Assembly: GCA_027946555.1 (NCBI GenBank)
Contig: JAPEVC010000015.1
Span: 1 to 64,000, forward strand
Reading direction: 5' to 3'
From: Gnomoniopsis sp. IMI 355080
Taxonomy: Eukaryota; Ascomycota; Sordariomycetes; Diaporthales; Gnomoniaceae
DNA length: 64,000 nt
Under the pieces are notes generated by a model that was given only the letters and a program-made list of their open reading frames with translations, ran no database searches and had not been told where the DNA came from. Every line of letters starts with the position of its first letter. Position 1 is the first letter of the stretch. A program made the position numbers and the translations under genes. This document shows, in pieces, positions 33,603-45,573 of this stretch.

Positions 33603-34916
33603 CTAGGCGCGCACCGTTTGGCCCTGGTTGAAAATCCGACCAAACATGCCGCGGACACGACTGCGCTTCGCCCCATTCGCACCCGTCTCAAAGTCGCGCA
33701 GCTCCTCTGGGCTAATCTCGTAGGGCAAAAGAGACTTCTGCTTGACCATCTGAGGAACCTGGAGCAGCTCCGCGTAGTGCTGGGGTTGCTTGCCCTGTTG
33801 GGGTTGCGAGAGGATCACCTCCACTGGCGGATCATACAATCCGCTGTCCACGTAGCCATTGTACACATATGGCTCCGACATCTCGGAAGGCGGTGTGCTT
33901 GCGCCCGTGCTGCCGCTGCCACGTGAGGAGTTGGACGCCAAGGATGGCGCATACGAGTGCGAGCTGCTGAGCCGAGGCACCGAGTCCGCGCGCGTGCTGC
34001 GCGATGCCGAGCTCGACCGCGAGGCGTTCCTGCTGTGGCGACCGGGGCTGTGTGGCGGCGTGGTGTAGGCGTTGTACGTGCTGGTATAGAGCTCCTCGAG
34101 CTGGCGTTCCTGCTCGCGACGCGCGGCATCCTCGGCCTCGATGCGGGCGAGGCGCTCGACGCGGCGCAGGGAGCGCTCGTGCTCGGCCACGATCTTCTCG
34201 CGGAACGGCGCCAGGAAAACGTCCAGCTCGCGGTAGAGATCCTCCTTGGTGACACGCAGCTCCCACTCCAGCAGCATGAGAAGCTGCTTCTCCATCAGGT
34301 TGACCTCGGTCTTTGAGAATTCAAAGTCGGGGGAGCGCAGATGGCTCTCGCGCGTGCAGCGGGAACCTTGGGAGCAGCCTGGGGCGATGCAGCGGGGTCC
34401 GTTGGCGTCATCCCAGATTTGCGTGTACTTGGCCCAGTGCTTGTTCTTGGGCGAGGAGTCATTGAGGTATTTGGCGGTGAGGATGAGGGCAGCGAGGAAG
34501 ATGCGGTGGGCTGTGCATCGGAGGCCCTTGGCCTCGGGTTGGAGGCGTGACTTGAGGCGGTTCAGGTATACCAGAGTTGACATGAGCGTTGGTACTTGTA
34601 CGTTGGAGGACCATACCAGGTTGCGGATGAATTGCTCTAATGAAGGAAGGAACTTCTCGCCGGCGGCCACTGGGGGAGGTGTCCTGGGAGGTGAGATTGG
34701 TAATTGTTTCGAGGTGTAAGGTTGATATGAGGGTGTTGCCATTGCGGGTGCTGGTGGTGGTGGCATCATCTTCTCGTCGCAGCGGATAACTTCCCTGGCG
34801 GCGCATGCCAAATATGAGATCATGTCATCACGGACTGGTGTGTAGATGAAGTCCTCGAGTGCTGTAGCGTTGAGCTGTGCCATGCTCAACGGCGCAAAGT
34901 GATTTGTTGATGCCAT
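33603..34916 (-). CDS. Pho85-type (Pcl) cyclin
   Basis: Regulatory subunit for a Pho85/CDK5-like kinase, of the Pcl1/2/9 or Pas1 group acting at G1/S or in polarity. Single exon, 437 residues, start chosen at MASTNHFAPL because the upstream 31 codons look like leader. The cyclin box spans about 88-235: LPSLEQFIRNLVWSSNVQVP, TLVYLNRLKSRL, CTAHRIFLAALILTAKYLND and the late helix LMEKQLLMLLEWELRV. An insert of about 25 residues at 169-195 carries three cysteines (C176, C181, C187) between the LND..NKHWAKYTQIW and FSKTEVN segments. A basic coiled-coil-like stretch (about 240-285) and a Ser-rich tail follow. The C-terminus ends in a basic RSRVRGMFGRIF. The long upstream region suggests a long leader. 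Confidence 0.85.
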   Translation of the reverse strand: MASTNHFAPLSMAQLNATALEDFIYTPVRDDMISYLACAAREVIRCDEKMMPPPPAPAMATPSYQPYTSKQLPISPPRTPPPVAAGEKFLPSLEQFIRNLVWSSNVQVPTLMSTLVYLNRLKSRLQPEAKGLRCTAHRIFLAALILTAKYLNDSSPKNKHWAKYTQIWDDANGPRCIAPGCSQGSRCTRESHLRSPDFEFSKTEVNLMEKQLLMLLEWELRVTKEDLYRELDVFLAPFREKIVAEHERSLRRVERLARIEAEDAARREQERQLEELYTSTYNAYTTPPHSPGRHSRNASRSSSASRSTRADSVPRLSSSHSYAPSLASNSSRGSGSTGASTPPSEMSEPYVYNGYVDSGLYDPPVEVILSQPQQGKQPQHYAELLQVPQMVKQKSLLPYEISPEELRDFETGANGAKRSRVRGMFGRIFNQGQTVRA

Positions 34917-37900
34917 GGTGAGCTGTGATGTGTGAAGTGAGAGTGAAACTCTCGAGACTCTTTCCCTGTTGGGAGTGTGCTGCAAAATCCTTTCCCACTC
35001 GACCTGCAAGCAGAGAAAAAAGTATCCAAGAAGGCTCGGAGAATTATCCCTCGAGACTACCTAGCGGATTTCCGTGTGGGGAAGGAAGAATGAGAGCGTG
35101 GGAGAACACCGTAAGCGAATCGAAGGATTGCGGCTGGTATTATGCTGATGATGGGAGTGGTGGTAACTCCAGTGTCGAGTGATTTGTTCTAGTGAGAGTG
35201 GATGTACCGGCTGATGAATGGTCAGTCACTCAAGTTCGCCTCGAGATATGTGTGGCTTGGCTGTGTGGATGGATGACTGAAGAGCCTCGATGACTTGGCA
35301 AGTCGAGTTGAAGGATGGTTGGTAGTGAAGGGAGGCTGTGGGTGTGAAATAAAAGAATGACGAGGCACACAAGACGAGGAGGGGTTGTGTGGCAGTCGAC
35401 AAGTATATGAAATATTTCTTGTATACGTGAGGGTGGTTGGGGCTTGGCTGGGCATGGAAGGGACTTGGGATAGGCAGCCCAAATCAGGCGAACACTCGGG
35501 TATGTATATATGAAATACTTGATAAACGACTTACAGGTAGCAGTGTCTTAGTTTTTGGGCCGGTGGGACAAGTCGGTATGGTGTTAATGGGCCTCCTGAG
35601 CGAATCGCTAGGGGCTTGTAGGGCTTCTTCGTCACCCTCTGACGCGCGACTTGGTGGTCCACGAGGCTGAGTATAGGCTGGGGGTCAGGACCCTTGTGTA
35701 CAGGGAACACCTGGTATCAAAGGACCGACGACAGGGAAGCCTGAATCCGAGTAGAGAGGGCTTGCAATGCAACAGACAGGGGGTTGGTGACAGCTTGTTC
35801 GAACGGATCCGGCCTAGTCAGCGACGGGGTTGGTCTGGCCTTGGCCTGTAGATCTGCCGTGCTGTCTGGCGTCTGGCTTGTAATAAGCCTGGAGTGAGTT
35901 TGTGTGTGTAAGAAGTGTAGGGAGGTGCAGGTGCAGGAGGCGAGACCCGGGTCGATCTTTTCGGGGCCGGTGCTGACTTTTGGTCTTTGACTGGCTGAGC
36001 GTTGCTGGACGATCTGGTGGGAGGGGAGGCCACGAGCAACAGAAGCCTGACTCGGTGGGGGGGAAAAGAGAGACGATCTGGATGGTCAAACAAGTCTTGC
36101 GTCTTGTCTCAGTGCAGCGAGCTTCAAGTCCACTCAGAAGAGGCGAGTATGGATCCAGTCGGACAACAACCGGGGGGTGGGGGAATGGATGAAAAGCTGA
36201 GAGGTCGCAGTCGCGGCCTGCCACTCGTGTTGTAGGAGAGAAACGTAAGTTTGCGGTATAAGCCACCAAGTCCAGCCTGGACGAGCAAAGTGGCAACGGG
36301 ATTCCGGTCCTTAAAAATGTCCTGAGCACTCAAAGGTTGGCCGCTGGTAGCGCGGGAACAGACGATGTTCTTGGCAGCGTTGATGGGAGACAACGCGGTT
36401 TGTGGCTGAGAGCGTCTTCCGAAAGCGGGTCCTGTGAACCAAACACTGAAAGCGATGAACCGCCACACAAGAAAAAAGGGATCTAGATAGCTAATCCACA
36501 AGAAACCGATTCAGTTGGAAACTTGTTTCTAAGTTTGAATTGAGGCGGGATCCCAAGAGCTTTGTGACTGTGCCAAGCTTGCTTGACTAAACGAGCACTT
36601 GACAACCGAATTCAGTGTGGAGTGAATTGTTGAAACCGTCGAGATTTCGTTACCGCACTCGTGCTGGCAAAGCAGCGCTTTCAACTGTAGTGTCGGTATG
36701 TGGTGGGGTTTCCGTCGGAAGAACGAGTCAAGCGACTCTACTAAGTCGAAGCAGCGAAGCCAAAAGGGACTTGTGCGCCCGTGTCCTCTTTTCCTGGTTA
36801 TTGCTAAATGCAAAGCAGTGCCTCGGGAATAGATAAAGGGGAAGGTGATATATATTAATGGCGCGTCGGCAGAATCCGGTCCAGCGGATATGGTCAAACA
36901 AAACGAGTAAAAACAAAAAGACCGACGAATAAACAGGACGAGTAAGGTAAAAAAGAGTACAGCCTCAAGCCGTCGCAGGTAGATGCTCCCAGATTTCAAG
37001 TGAACAATCCACGGTGGAAGCTCCGGGCTTGGGCAGCCTCTAATAGCTGGGACGGTGACAGGGGTTGCGATTTAAGCTTGCCTCAAGATGGGATATCTAG
37101 ATGCAGATTGAGCGGGTCGAAGGATTTCACTGTTACTGTCGGCGCCCCTCGCCCCGCAAAAGTCTGAAGATGTGTTGCTGGCGCTGCAGCTGCAGCTGCC
37201 CTTGATGGCGTGTAGAGTAATTGGGGGTGAGACGACTGTGTTAGATCAGACGCTGGGCTTTCGAGTCGTCTGGGGTGCCAGAGCCGATGGGACTGGAATG
37301 ATTCGCCGAGAGCGCTCTGTGGGCGCATGCAGCTGGATGGGCGGAGCTTTGTAAGAGCCAAATGCGAACTTTTGGTTGGATTAGAGCGACCGAGAGTGCC
37401 TCGCAGGGGCTTACAGCTTCCTCTCGAATAGAAACCTGGCCTTGGCCTTGCACGAGGCATCTAGACAAACCAAATTGATTGCGTTGCGATGCGCCCAAGT
37501 TAAATATGGAAACCAAGGGCATTTATTCCCGGTAAGGTGGGAAGAACTGGTTGTCGTCCCTAAATCGGGAAACTTTCAATAGATTGTCCTGCTTGGCATG
37601 TGGATCTCCCTCCGGAGTACTTGGATATTCTATTCGTGTGCTATACAATTACAATGTACCGTACATAAATCTGGCCCGGGCAGTGGCGTGGTTGATGCAA
37701 ACAGGAGTACCAAGATTCTGTGTTACCGAGGCACACATGAGCCTGAAGTATGCTCAGGTCACTTATTTCCGACTTGGGATATAGATGCGGCGAGGCTGGA
37801 GTCAACGGCATAACTGGAATGCAAAGTATCTCATGGTTTGTCCAGTCTAGGCAGCCTAGGGAAAGGGATAGTGTTGATGGAGGGTCCGGTGGTGCAGCCA

Positions 37901-40900
37901 CCATAAAAAGGGCGCATGCGATGCATTGCCCAGGTTTAGGGAGAAACGCCACAAAAGATTCTTCTTGGCGAGGCTTTCACCAACGCGCGCATTCCATCAC
38001 TGCCAAGGGAAGATAAGTTTTCTAAGATGCTTCAGGGAGCCCGTCCGACCTTTGCAAAATGCGAAGCCATTTCTTATGCTGGCCAAGCGCACAACGATGA
38101 GATGCCCAGAGCTTAATTACTGTATCTTTATGTCATCATGTCGCTCGACGTTGAGCCCATCCGTTTGCCAGCGACAAACCCTCTCTGGGCATTCTGTGCG
38201 TCGCGCAAGCTCCCAGCTCCGGGCTCCCCGGCTTGAAGCGTAATGCTTGAAGCTTGTCCGTCTCTAGCCTCATGAGCACGAGCACCGCGACGACGACGAC
38301 GACGGCGACATGGTGCTCCGGGCGCTAGCAGGCCGCAGTCCCCACATCAAGAACAGACCCTGACCCGCAAGCCGGCTGGTTCTATCTTAGCAGATGTGGT
38401 TGGATATCCGGGGCATAGCAGCGCATGATCTCCCAAATGAGCGACGTAAATGGTTGGTGGTGACAAGGCTAACAAGGCTTGCGTAGGCGGACAAGCTGGG
38501 GACATCTGAAACAGTCGTCGATGCATTGGGCAGGGGGGGCCGTTAAGGGCTAACCGTTTTCTGCTGCTCAAGGTCCACAGTACCTCCGTACTTTTTTGCA
38601 ATTGTGCTTTTCTCCATTGATGCCTTCCCTCAAAAGAGGTCTCTGGCCGATATCAAGGCCCAGCAGCTCTCATTGTGCAACACTGGCATACCCTCGAGCC
38701 CGCTGACTAAAGACCGCAGGCAAACATCAGCATGAACACTGTCTTAATATCCAATCGATCCTCGGCTCAAAGGGCCGGTCTTGCAAGGCACGTCTCATCT
38801 GTGCGGATACCTATGTGGGCATCACGCTGAAGTAAAACCGCCCTATCCACGAGACTGGATACACTGGCCGAGGTAGATGCATCCTTCGTTCCTATGTACA
38901 TACCCTCATTTCAGGCTGCCTTCTGTAAATTTGCAACCAGTGCCTGTTCGGCTTCAGATGCGGTGGCCAGAATTTGTTTCGTCTCCGGCTGGCCCAACTC
39001 ACGGACGGCAGAAGCATCTACTGTGTGTGTTTTCATGCCGTATCTTTTAGCCCATCGCGTGGAAGCCCAAATCCAGATAGTAGGGCGACAAGTACTCCGC
39101 AACCAAAGGCGGCTAGCCAAGCAGAGAGGCGCTGCACTCATTCAGTTTAAGCCTCCCGGCCCTCCCGCTCCTCATGCAGTCCGGTTTGGGAATCGAGGAT
39201 GGAGGCTAATGGGAGCCCCTGCGTCCGTCTCCAGGATATTCTGGCAAGTGAGAGGCTCCGTGCAGGCCAGGCCCATGATTCCACGAATCAAGGATCCACT
39301 GGTGCGTTGACAGATCCACCAAGTGCCAACACTGTTTGTTGGCGATCATCCTTCGATGAAACGAAACAAACCTTCCAGAACATCTGTCACCACATGGCAC
39401 CGCTTCGATACGAACTGCCGTACGCCGAAACGGATGCAATAATACAATATAGCATTCATCACGAAACATGAACCAGACAATCTCGGACTCCAGAAAATCA
39501 ATCACGCACGGCAACAGTCTTGGCGATGGGCCAACAGGCTTTGTGCTATCTGCCGTAGGGCTGGACTGTGCCTCGGCCCTGTGCAACGCACTACATGTAC
39601 TATGCAGGCTGCTCGCTATCTACCTCGTTGTGACTGAACTCGACTTTGACACCAAGGCCTATGAGCGCTGAAGGATGGACTGTACTGCACAGATCTCACA
39701 GACCACCGCTAGCCGCAACCATTGCCCCATCCTAAATCCATATATGGTTCGGTACCGTCCCAGCAGTCCGGGAGAGCGTTGACGTGTTAAACACCTACGT
39801 ACACTGCTGGCTAGCGGGCCGGATGCGCTGTTGTGGCTAGCTTGGGTAAACTATCTGGCGATCGATATTCCCTTTCTGGATCTGTCTTGTGAACATGGCC
39901 TGAGTACGGGGGCATTGAACGCCAATTATGCGATCCGGGCTATCTCAGTACACAATCGAGATCACATCGACTCGCACCTACGCCATCATATGCATGCGCT
40001 TCTTCTGGCAATCATTGTTCTACCTGTCAAAGTAATACAAACGCCCGCATGAAACATGGCCTCTGGAGAGATTAATGAATTGTCAATGTTCGTCATCGCG
40101 ATTGCGACGATGTTTCATGCCCCTATCACACTCCCCGGACCATCATCCCATCATGGACAATGCCGCTCGTCTGGAAATAGATCTCACGGGAGTTCCCAGA
40201 TCCTCGGACCACGCCATGATTGGTAGAAAGATTGGACAAGGGGAAGAACACTTGATCTGTGGGATAGGCCGACGTCAACCAAGGGACTCGATCCAGTCAA
40301 GGGCCCCTCCCTACCTTGGGTAGATTATCCTCTTGAAGTACGTACTAGTGGTCGGAAGTCGATTGCCTCGGTAAGATTTTTGTGTGACTAGGCCCCAAGA
40401 CATGGCCGGCGCCAACAACCCGCTTCTATCACACATAACGCGAAAGAGAGAGCAGAGCGACAGCATCAGCCTCGATGGCCTATTTCGACTCTCTCGACGG
40501 TCCACTTACTTAAAGCAGATTTCATTACCGTCAAACGATGCCGATCATAGGAATAAAGCCTACATTTAAGTCGCACGGGAAACACTGCCCGCCGAAAGTT
40601 CTCCGCGCCGAGTGGAACTCACCGGCCAGTTGTGCTTTAGTCCGTACGGAATATCAGGGAGCTCTGATACTAAGTAGACTCTACTCCACACTGATCGGCA
40701 GGGTCTTTAATTCCGACTTTCATGCTTGTTTGTATGCCAGGAGGGTCTACTTCCTGCTTTCTCGGAGTTTAGCCATCTTGCCGGTCAACTTCAAATGAAG
40801 ATTTCTTGGGGGCCAATGTTGATCGTCAGTTGCTCGCCATGCACAGACAATGAGACTCTCTAATGCTAAGAGAGCAGAAAATGACCTCTGATATTCACTA

Positions 40901-41203
40901 GGCTTGCATCTGTTACCACGGGATACTCTCCAGTGGTCGGCCCCCGATCCGAGCACCTTAATTGCTAGCGCACGACCGATCTGGCAAGGTGACAGGGCCA
41001 GACTGTGGCATCTGCAAGTGCTAATCTTGTGGGCTCCCCTTGCTCCCGTGTCCCCTGTCAGCGTGTGGTTACACTGTTGGAGGGTACTGTCGAAATGTCG
41101 GTCCCATGTCTACCATGATTGGTTCGTGGGGGCCGTCTCTGAAACAATGAGGGCGTTGTGCATTTCATCCGTCTGCTCATCCCTCGGAGGTCCCAAGAGA
41201 TGA

Positions 41204-41226
41204 CAATGCTCATCATATGAGCATTG
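41204..41226. repeat. 10-bp inverted repeat with CAT loop
   Basis: CAATGCTCAT, spacer CAT, then ATGAGCATTG. No gene end lies close by, so a terminator role is not supported. It may be a protein-binding palindrome or chance. Confidence 0.5.
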
Positions 41227-41802
41227 CGTGCTTTGGGATTCTCACACCTTGCGGGTGGTAATCGCAGACTCGATGCTCACTTTTGTAAATAGGGGGAATC
41301 GGATGAGATCCGGCTCTTGATCACTGCATGCAGGTGGTGTGACTGTGACACAGCTTCGTGGCAGACGATGACGACGTTCTAGATTGCATAGACAAGTCGG
41401 CAATGGGCAAGTGACAGCATGAGGTCTTCGCCACCACAAAGCGTAGATGGCCACACACAAAGAACTGTCAAACAAAGTTTTGCAGCGGCGATTCGCTGTC
41501 GGCGTCCCTTCCCGAGAACAATCCGGACCCGACGCCAAGGGCTCCGTGTCTTGGCTAAATGCTGACGGCCGGGGAGGGGCATCGTTCGCGAAAGTTCTGT
41601 TGTAGCTTTCACCTCTAGAGAGCGGGAGCACAACATCTGATTTCGCCATCGAGTCGGGATCGAGAGTATGCCCAAGAGGGCAGCTCCTGACGAATAGGGT
41701 AGATTTGCAATGCTGAGTGCATCGCCCTTCTTGACGAGCCCGCAGGCTGAAGCTGGCACGGCGGGGACGACGATGGCTGAGTGGCCGGCCGGTCACCGGC
41801 GC

Positions 41803-41822
41803 CACACACACACACACACACA
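41803..41822. repeat. (CA)10 microsatellite
   Basis: Ten uninterrupted CA dinucleotides in a gene-free interval, followed by TACCACACA. Confidence 0.95.
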
Positions 41823-43085
41823 TACCACACAATGGTGGTGAAGCCGACAAGCGTGCAGGGCGTGACAGATGACCTGCAGCAAAGGCAAAGCCGATGCCAC
41901 CCACACGTGGCGACAGCCGATGACTCGTTGGGTTGATACGGTCATGTGTAGGTTGTGTGTATGTATGTCTCACACCAGCCACTCCACAGTATGATACTCA
42001 ATCCAGAAGCGCCACGCGCGCACGCCGTGCGCGAGGCCAAAGCAAATCTCAAACTCTACGTTCCCATGTGACAAATGCCGTTAGAACGACCTGATCGCAG
42101 AAAGCTGAAGGCGGTCTGCGGCCCGGTCGCTGGGCCGGGATGCCTCACGATCGGAAGCTGACCGCCAAACCGCACTCGATACGGATGTGAAGCGCGTTTC
42201 GCGTAGCAGTAGCAGCGATGGGACCCCCAAACAAGGGCTTGCTTATTATTATGATTGTTATGATGATTGTTTTCGATCTTTTCATGCAGGCACCCGAGTC
42301 GAGACCACCGCCTCGTCTTGAATGAGTGCATCATTCGATGCGACGGTGGCTGAGGCGGCAGTTCAAACGCAGCTTTTTGGAGCTCCTCGGCTTGTGTAAT
42401 GTTGCGTTCGACGTAATTTCCCTTTGGCGCCGTCATCACAGACGGGCGGCCACCTTGCGCCGAGATCAACACGCGAGAGATTGGGTCTGCAAAAGAAATT
42501 CAAAGAAAATAAGCGCGCGCTCGTTTAATGAACAGTGTGCAAAAACCATCGCTGCTCTGTATGGGTAGGCGCTGCTCAATCATGCTTCGTGTGTTTCTAC
42601 ACTTGCTAGCCGCCCAGTTGACAATGGCGGCCGCTATTCCGCTCTGTACGTTGGCAGCTCAGTAAGAAACGTACTGTGCATGCGTATATGCGCGTACCTA
42701 GGCGCGACCGTTTTAATGACCGCCCAGCATGACCTGAGCCATGCTACAAACCAGCTATCCAGCCAGCTATGCATCCTTCCCAATCTCCCAGCCTACCTGA
42801 AATGGCCAAGCAGCAAATATTGCAACCAGTGAGCCTCGGCAAGCGGACATGTAACACAGAACAGCATCCCCATCGACCCCACGACACGGGAGCGCGGACG
42901 GCTGTGGAGAAGCAACTGGTCTCGCTGTCATATCGTGGCTTTGGTTTTCAATTTAATCTCCTCGCTTATGCGTGGCACTGCTGACGGCAAATCTCAAAAT
43001 ACCGTCCCAAGGGCGAGGGTTGATTGGTGCCGCTAGCCGCAGACGACCTATATTTACCATTGCTGTATGCAATTCGCGCCCATCC

Positions 43086-43097
43086 GGGGGGGGGGGG
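43086..43097. repeat. G12 homopolymer
   Basis: Twelve uninterrupted G in the 9-kb gene-poor interval. Confidence 0.9.
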
Positions 43098-43890
43098 CTG
43101 CTCTTCCCGCCCACTGCTGGCTCTTGCTGATGGATGAAAACTTTGCTTGTTGGTTGGGGGTTTAAGCGCTTCATTGTGTGCCCGAGGGTGTCCGTGTGGG
43201 TGTTGTGCTCGTCTGAGCCTCCCATCGGAAAAGGATACCGTGAGCGTCTGTTATGGTGCGTGGCGTCGAGGCCCACTGCGGAAGAAGCAAGAGTCGCTGT
43301 TGTGGTTTTGGCAATTAGGGCAAATGAACGGGATTCTGTCGACTGCGCTCTTCTCGAGGGCCCCCACGGGCAGAGCCAGCCGTTCTTGTCCCGCAGTCTC
43401 GCCTTTTGGATGGCCGTTGAGGTGTCACGCACCGCCTTGGTCTCACAGCTTGCCCCTTGGGACAGTGTTTGAGACGTGCTGCTGTATGTGAGGAGATTTG
43501 TCACAACGTCTGGGGCCACGTTGGGACTTTCGGACAGATTGCTGCCCGCCCGCCCTAGGATGAAGAATTACGCGAGACACGGCGCCGATGGGTCTTGAAA
43601 CTCGGCTCTGCTGGCGTGGGGCGTTGACGCTCGGGTGGTCGGTTGTAAGTGTCGTTGATGGAGAGGCATTCTTGCTAAAGTTGCGAGTCTCTGAGAAATA
43701 ACGCAACGACTGCTGACTTTGTATGTGTCTGTCTAAGCTCAGTGCTTAGGTCGATAGGCAATGTCTGTCTGGCTCACAAGCGAGAAGACAGTCCCCAGAA
43801 CTGGCTCAAGATCTCCGCCTCTTCCCCTGCAAATGAAGTTCGTGACGGACACTGTACACTTGGACAGCACATGGGCAGCCTGACAGTGCA

Positions 43891-45202
43891 CTAGGCGTCC
43901 AGCGCCCTTCCTATCTCCATCGAGTGCCGTCCCGCGTTGTTAACAACGGCAATTCTGTCACCGGCGTGGCTGTCGTCGGCATTGCTGTTCAGACGCGCCT
44001 GGGACAGGCCCCTGTAGTCCGCAGATGATTCGCTCCCAGTTCCAGCAATCCTCCTGCCCCTGCCCCCAATCGTTCGTATCCATCTGATCGCTTCCGGACG
44101 AGAGACCTGCTGCGTCTGGCGTTTTGTGAACGATGAGATGTTTTTAAAAGCGGGGCGCAGGATGGGAAGGCAGGACGCAACGATAGCCACGCCGTCTTGG
44201 ACGCTTTGCATGATGACTTGGATTGAATCCCGCGTTGATTCAGCTCTTGAATTTGTTTGTATCTGATTTCAGGAGGTTTAGTATGCTGATTGGTGAATAT
44301 GGCTTCTTCAAAAGCAGAGTCGCAGCACGTAAGGCGGACCAGGGTACAAGTTTGGGAATGCAAGGTGATACTGACAGTTACGGTAAATCTAATGATCGAG
44401 ACGACAACAACCATCGATCCAAGCAGGAAGACACCTGTGAGCTGCATTTTTCGTGAAAGGGTCATCGAAGAGCGCCAGATATGCGGCATCGGTAACATCA
44501 GGGTGATGGCGTCGCTGACAGTGAGCAGGGAGCTGAGGATTCTGAAGGCCACGCGGACCTGGATACATTGTTTGTCAGGAATATTCAACCAATTCGCTGA
44601 TACTGGTAGACAGGCGAATAGGAAGGTGAACACGTAGGAGACATGTATGGCTGCGACGAAGACACCAGTGATAAGACAGATGCGCGTGAAGATCGGACTA
44701 GCGCCACTAAAGATTCGATTGTACAAGATTAGGGTCGATATCTATGCGTGAACCCGGTCAGTCACTTTGTCAGTGTCTTCGTTTATGATGATCAGAGTGT
44801 ATCGCCGACCTTTGCAAAGCACAGTGGAATTGTAGACAGTGTCGATGAGGCCAATAGAATTTTCAAGTTGGTTTCCCGGTATTCCGCGTACTCCTGACCA
44901 GTCATTGTCTCAATATGTTCAACGCCGAAAACAAGAGCTAACACCACATCGCTGTAGAAGGGCACATACGACCCCATAGCAACGAGGATCATGTAGTCAT
45001 CCCATGCTAACTTTTGGCCTTTCAACCTTCGTGCGTAGAGTCTCAGACCGATTGCAATACAAGCCGCAGCAAAGGGGATCGTGGACGTTATCCACAAAGC
45101 TATTCGTAGATCCTGGAGATAGAAAGTAGCCTGAGCCAAGGGTCGGTCTGACGGCTGACCATTCACTTCCGCTAAGGATGTGGTATGGTTGGGTGTAGAC
45201 AT
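43891..45202 (-). CDS. Rhodopsin-domain integral membrane protein (PTH11-like/SAT4 family)
   Basis: Seven-helix plasma-membrane protein of the fungal-specific rhodopsin-domain family; some relatives are host-surface receptors. Exon 1 (45202-44810) begins with MSTPNHTTSLAE and carries helices LRIALWITSTIPFAAACIAIGL, DDYMILVAMGSYVPFYSDVVLAL and ILLASSTLSTIPLCFAK. A 68-base intron with a weak GTCGGC donor leads to exon 2 (from 44741), with ISTLILYNRIF, the helices CLITGVFVAAIHVSYVFTFLFA and RILSSLLTVSDAITLMLPM, and VFLLGSMVVVVSIIRFTV. The last exon holds MQSVQDGVAIVASCLPILRPAF, the typical final helix. The second intron is ambiguous: 44328-44246 (386 residues) and 44371-44244 (371 residues) both keep frame. 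The cytoplasmic tail is about 85 residues and basic. Confidence 0.8.
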
Positions 45203-45573
45203 AATCTCAAGATTCAAATGATCTATAAAAAGCATTGAAAACAACTGAACAGTTGCTCAAAGTGCCAGAGTATGCTAGATATCGTACAGAGCATTGCGAC
45301 TCTTTTGCATTTTGAGGACCCCTTCAAATCCAAAATTGAAAAATGCTCCGCTTATCATCAGCAACACTCCCACAACTTGGGATCGATGCCTCTTGGTGTT
45401 GTCACTTGAGACCCAGGGCTTGCTGATCTTGCTCAGCTGTCTCAACCGTGTTGCTTATGCTCCCTTGTGAGGGCCGCCGGCTGAGTTTTGTCGACGCGTC
45501 TCTACTACCGAGGACCACGCAGGCAGGCAGTTTGACTCAATTTTTCTTTTGCTTGTGCTAATTGAGTCAGGGA
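45203..45573. other. Intergenic, promoter of the rhodopsin-domain gene
   Basis: A 371-base spacer between two minus-strand genes; nothing specific recognised. Confidence 0.5.

Larger units (their letters stand above)
34917..43890. other. 9-kb gene-poor interval upstream of the cyclin
   Basis: No supported gene on either strand. The first 1.5-2 kb next to the cyclin start has short upstream frames and likely holds its leader and promoter. The rest contains a CGA triplet run (38288-38303), a CA dinucleotide run (41803-41822), a G12 run (43086-43097) and a 10-bp palindrome (41204-41226). The longest frames, 36529-36999 and 41242-41982 (minus), have no domain-like segments. I cannot exclude a spliced gene of small exons or a non-coding RNA. 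Confidence 0.4.

Noticed and set aside
33815..34316. Several long frames antisense to and overlapping the cyclin gene
   Set aside because: Arg/Ala-rich shadows produced by the GC-rich third positions of the cyclin coding sequence.
40260..40310. tRNA-like segment with ACTCGATCC
   Set aside because: No matching A box or acceptor-stem pairing at tRNA spacing.
41242..41982. 246-codon minus-strand open frame
   Set aside because: It crosses the CA microsatellite as a Cys-Val run and has no recognisable motif or splice structure.
29852..43890. tRNA or transposon in the gene-poor interval
   Set aside because: I looked for B-box-like GGTTCGAATCC strings, reverse-transcriptase or transposase motifs and terminal repeats, and saw none; a covariance or HMM scan would be decisive.
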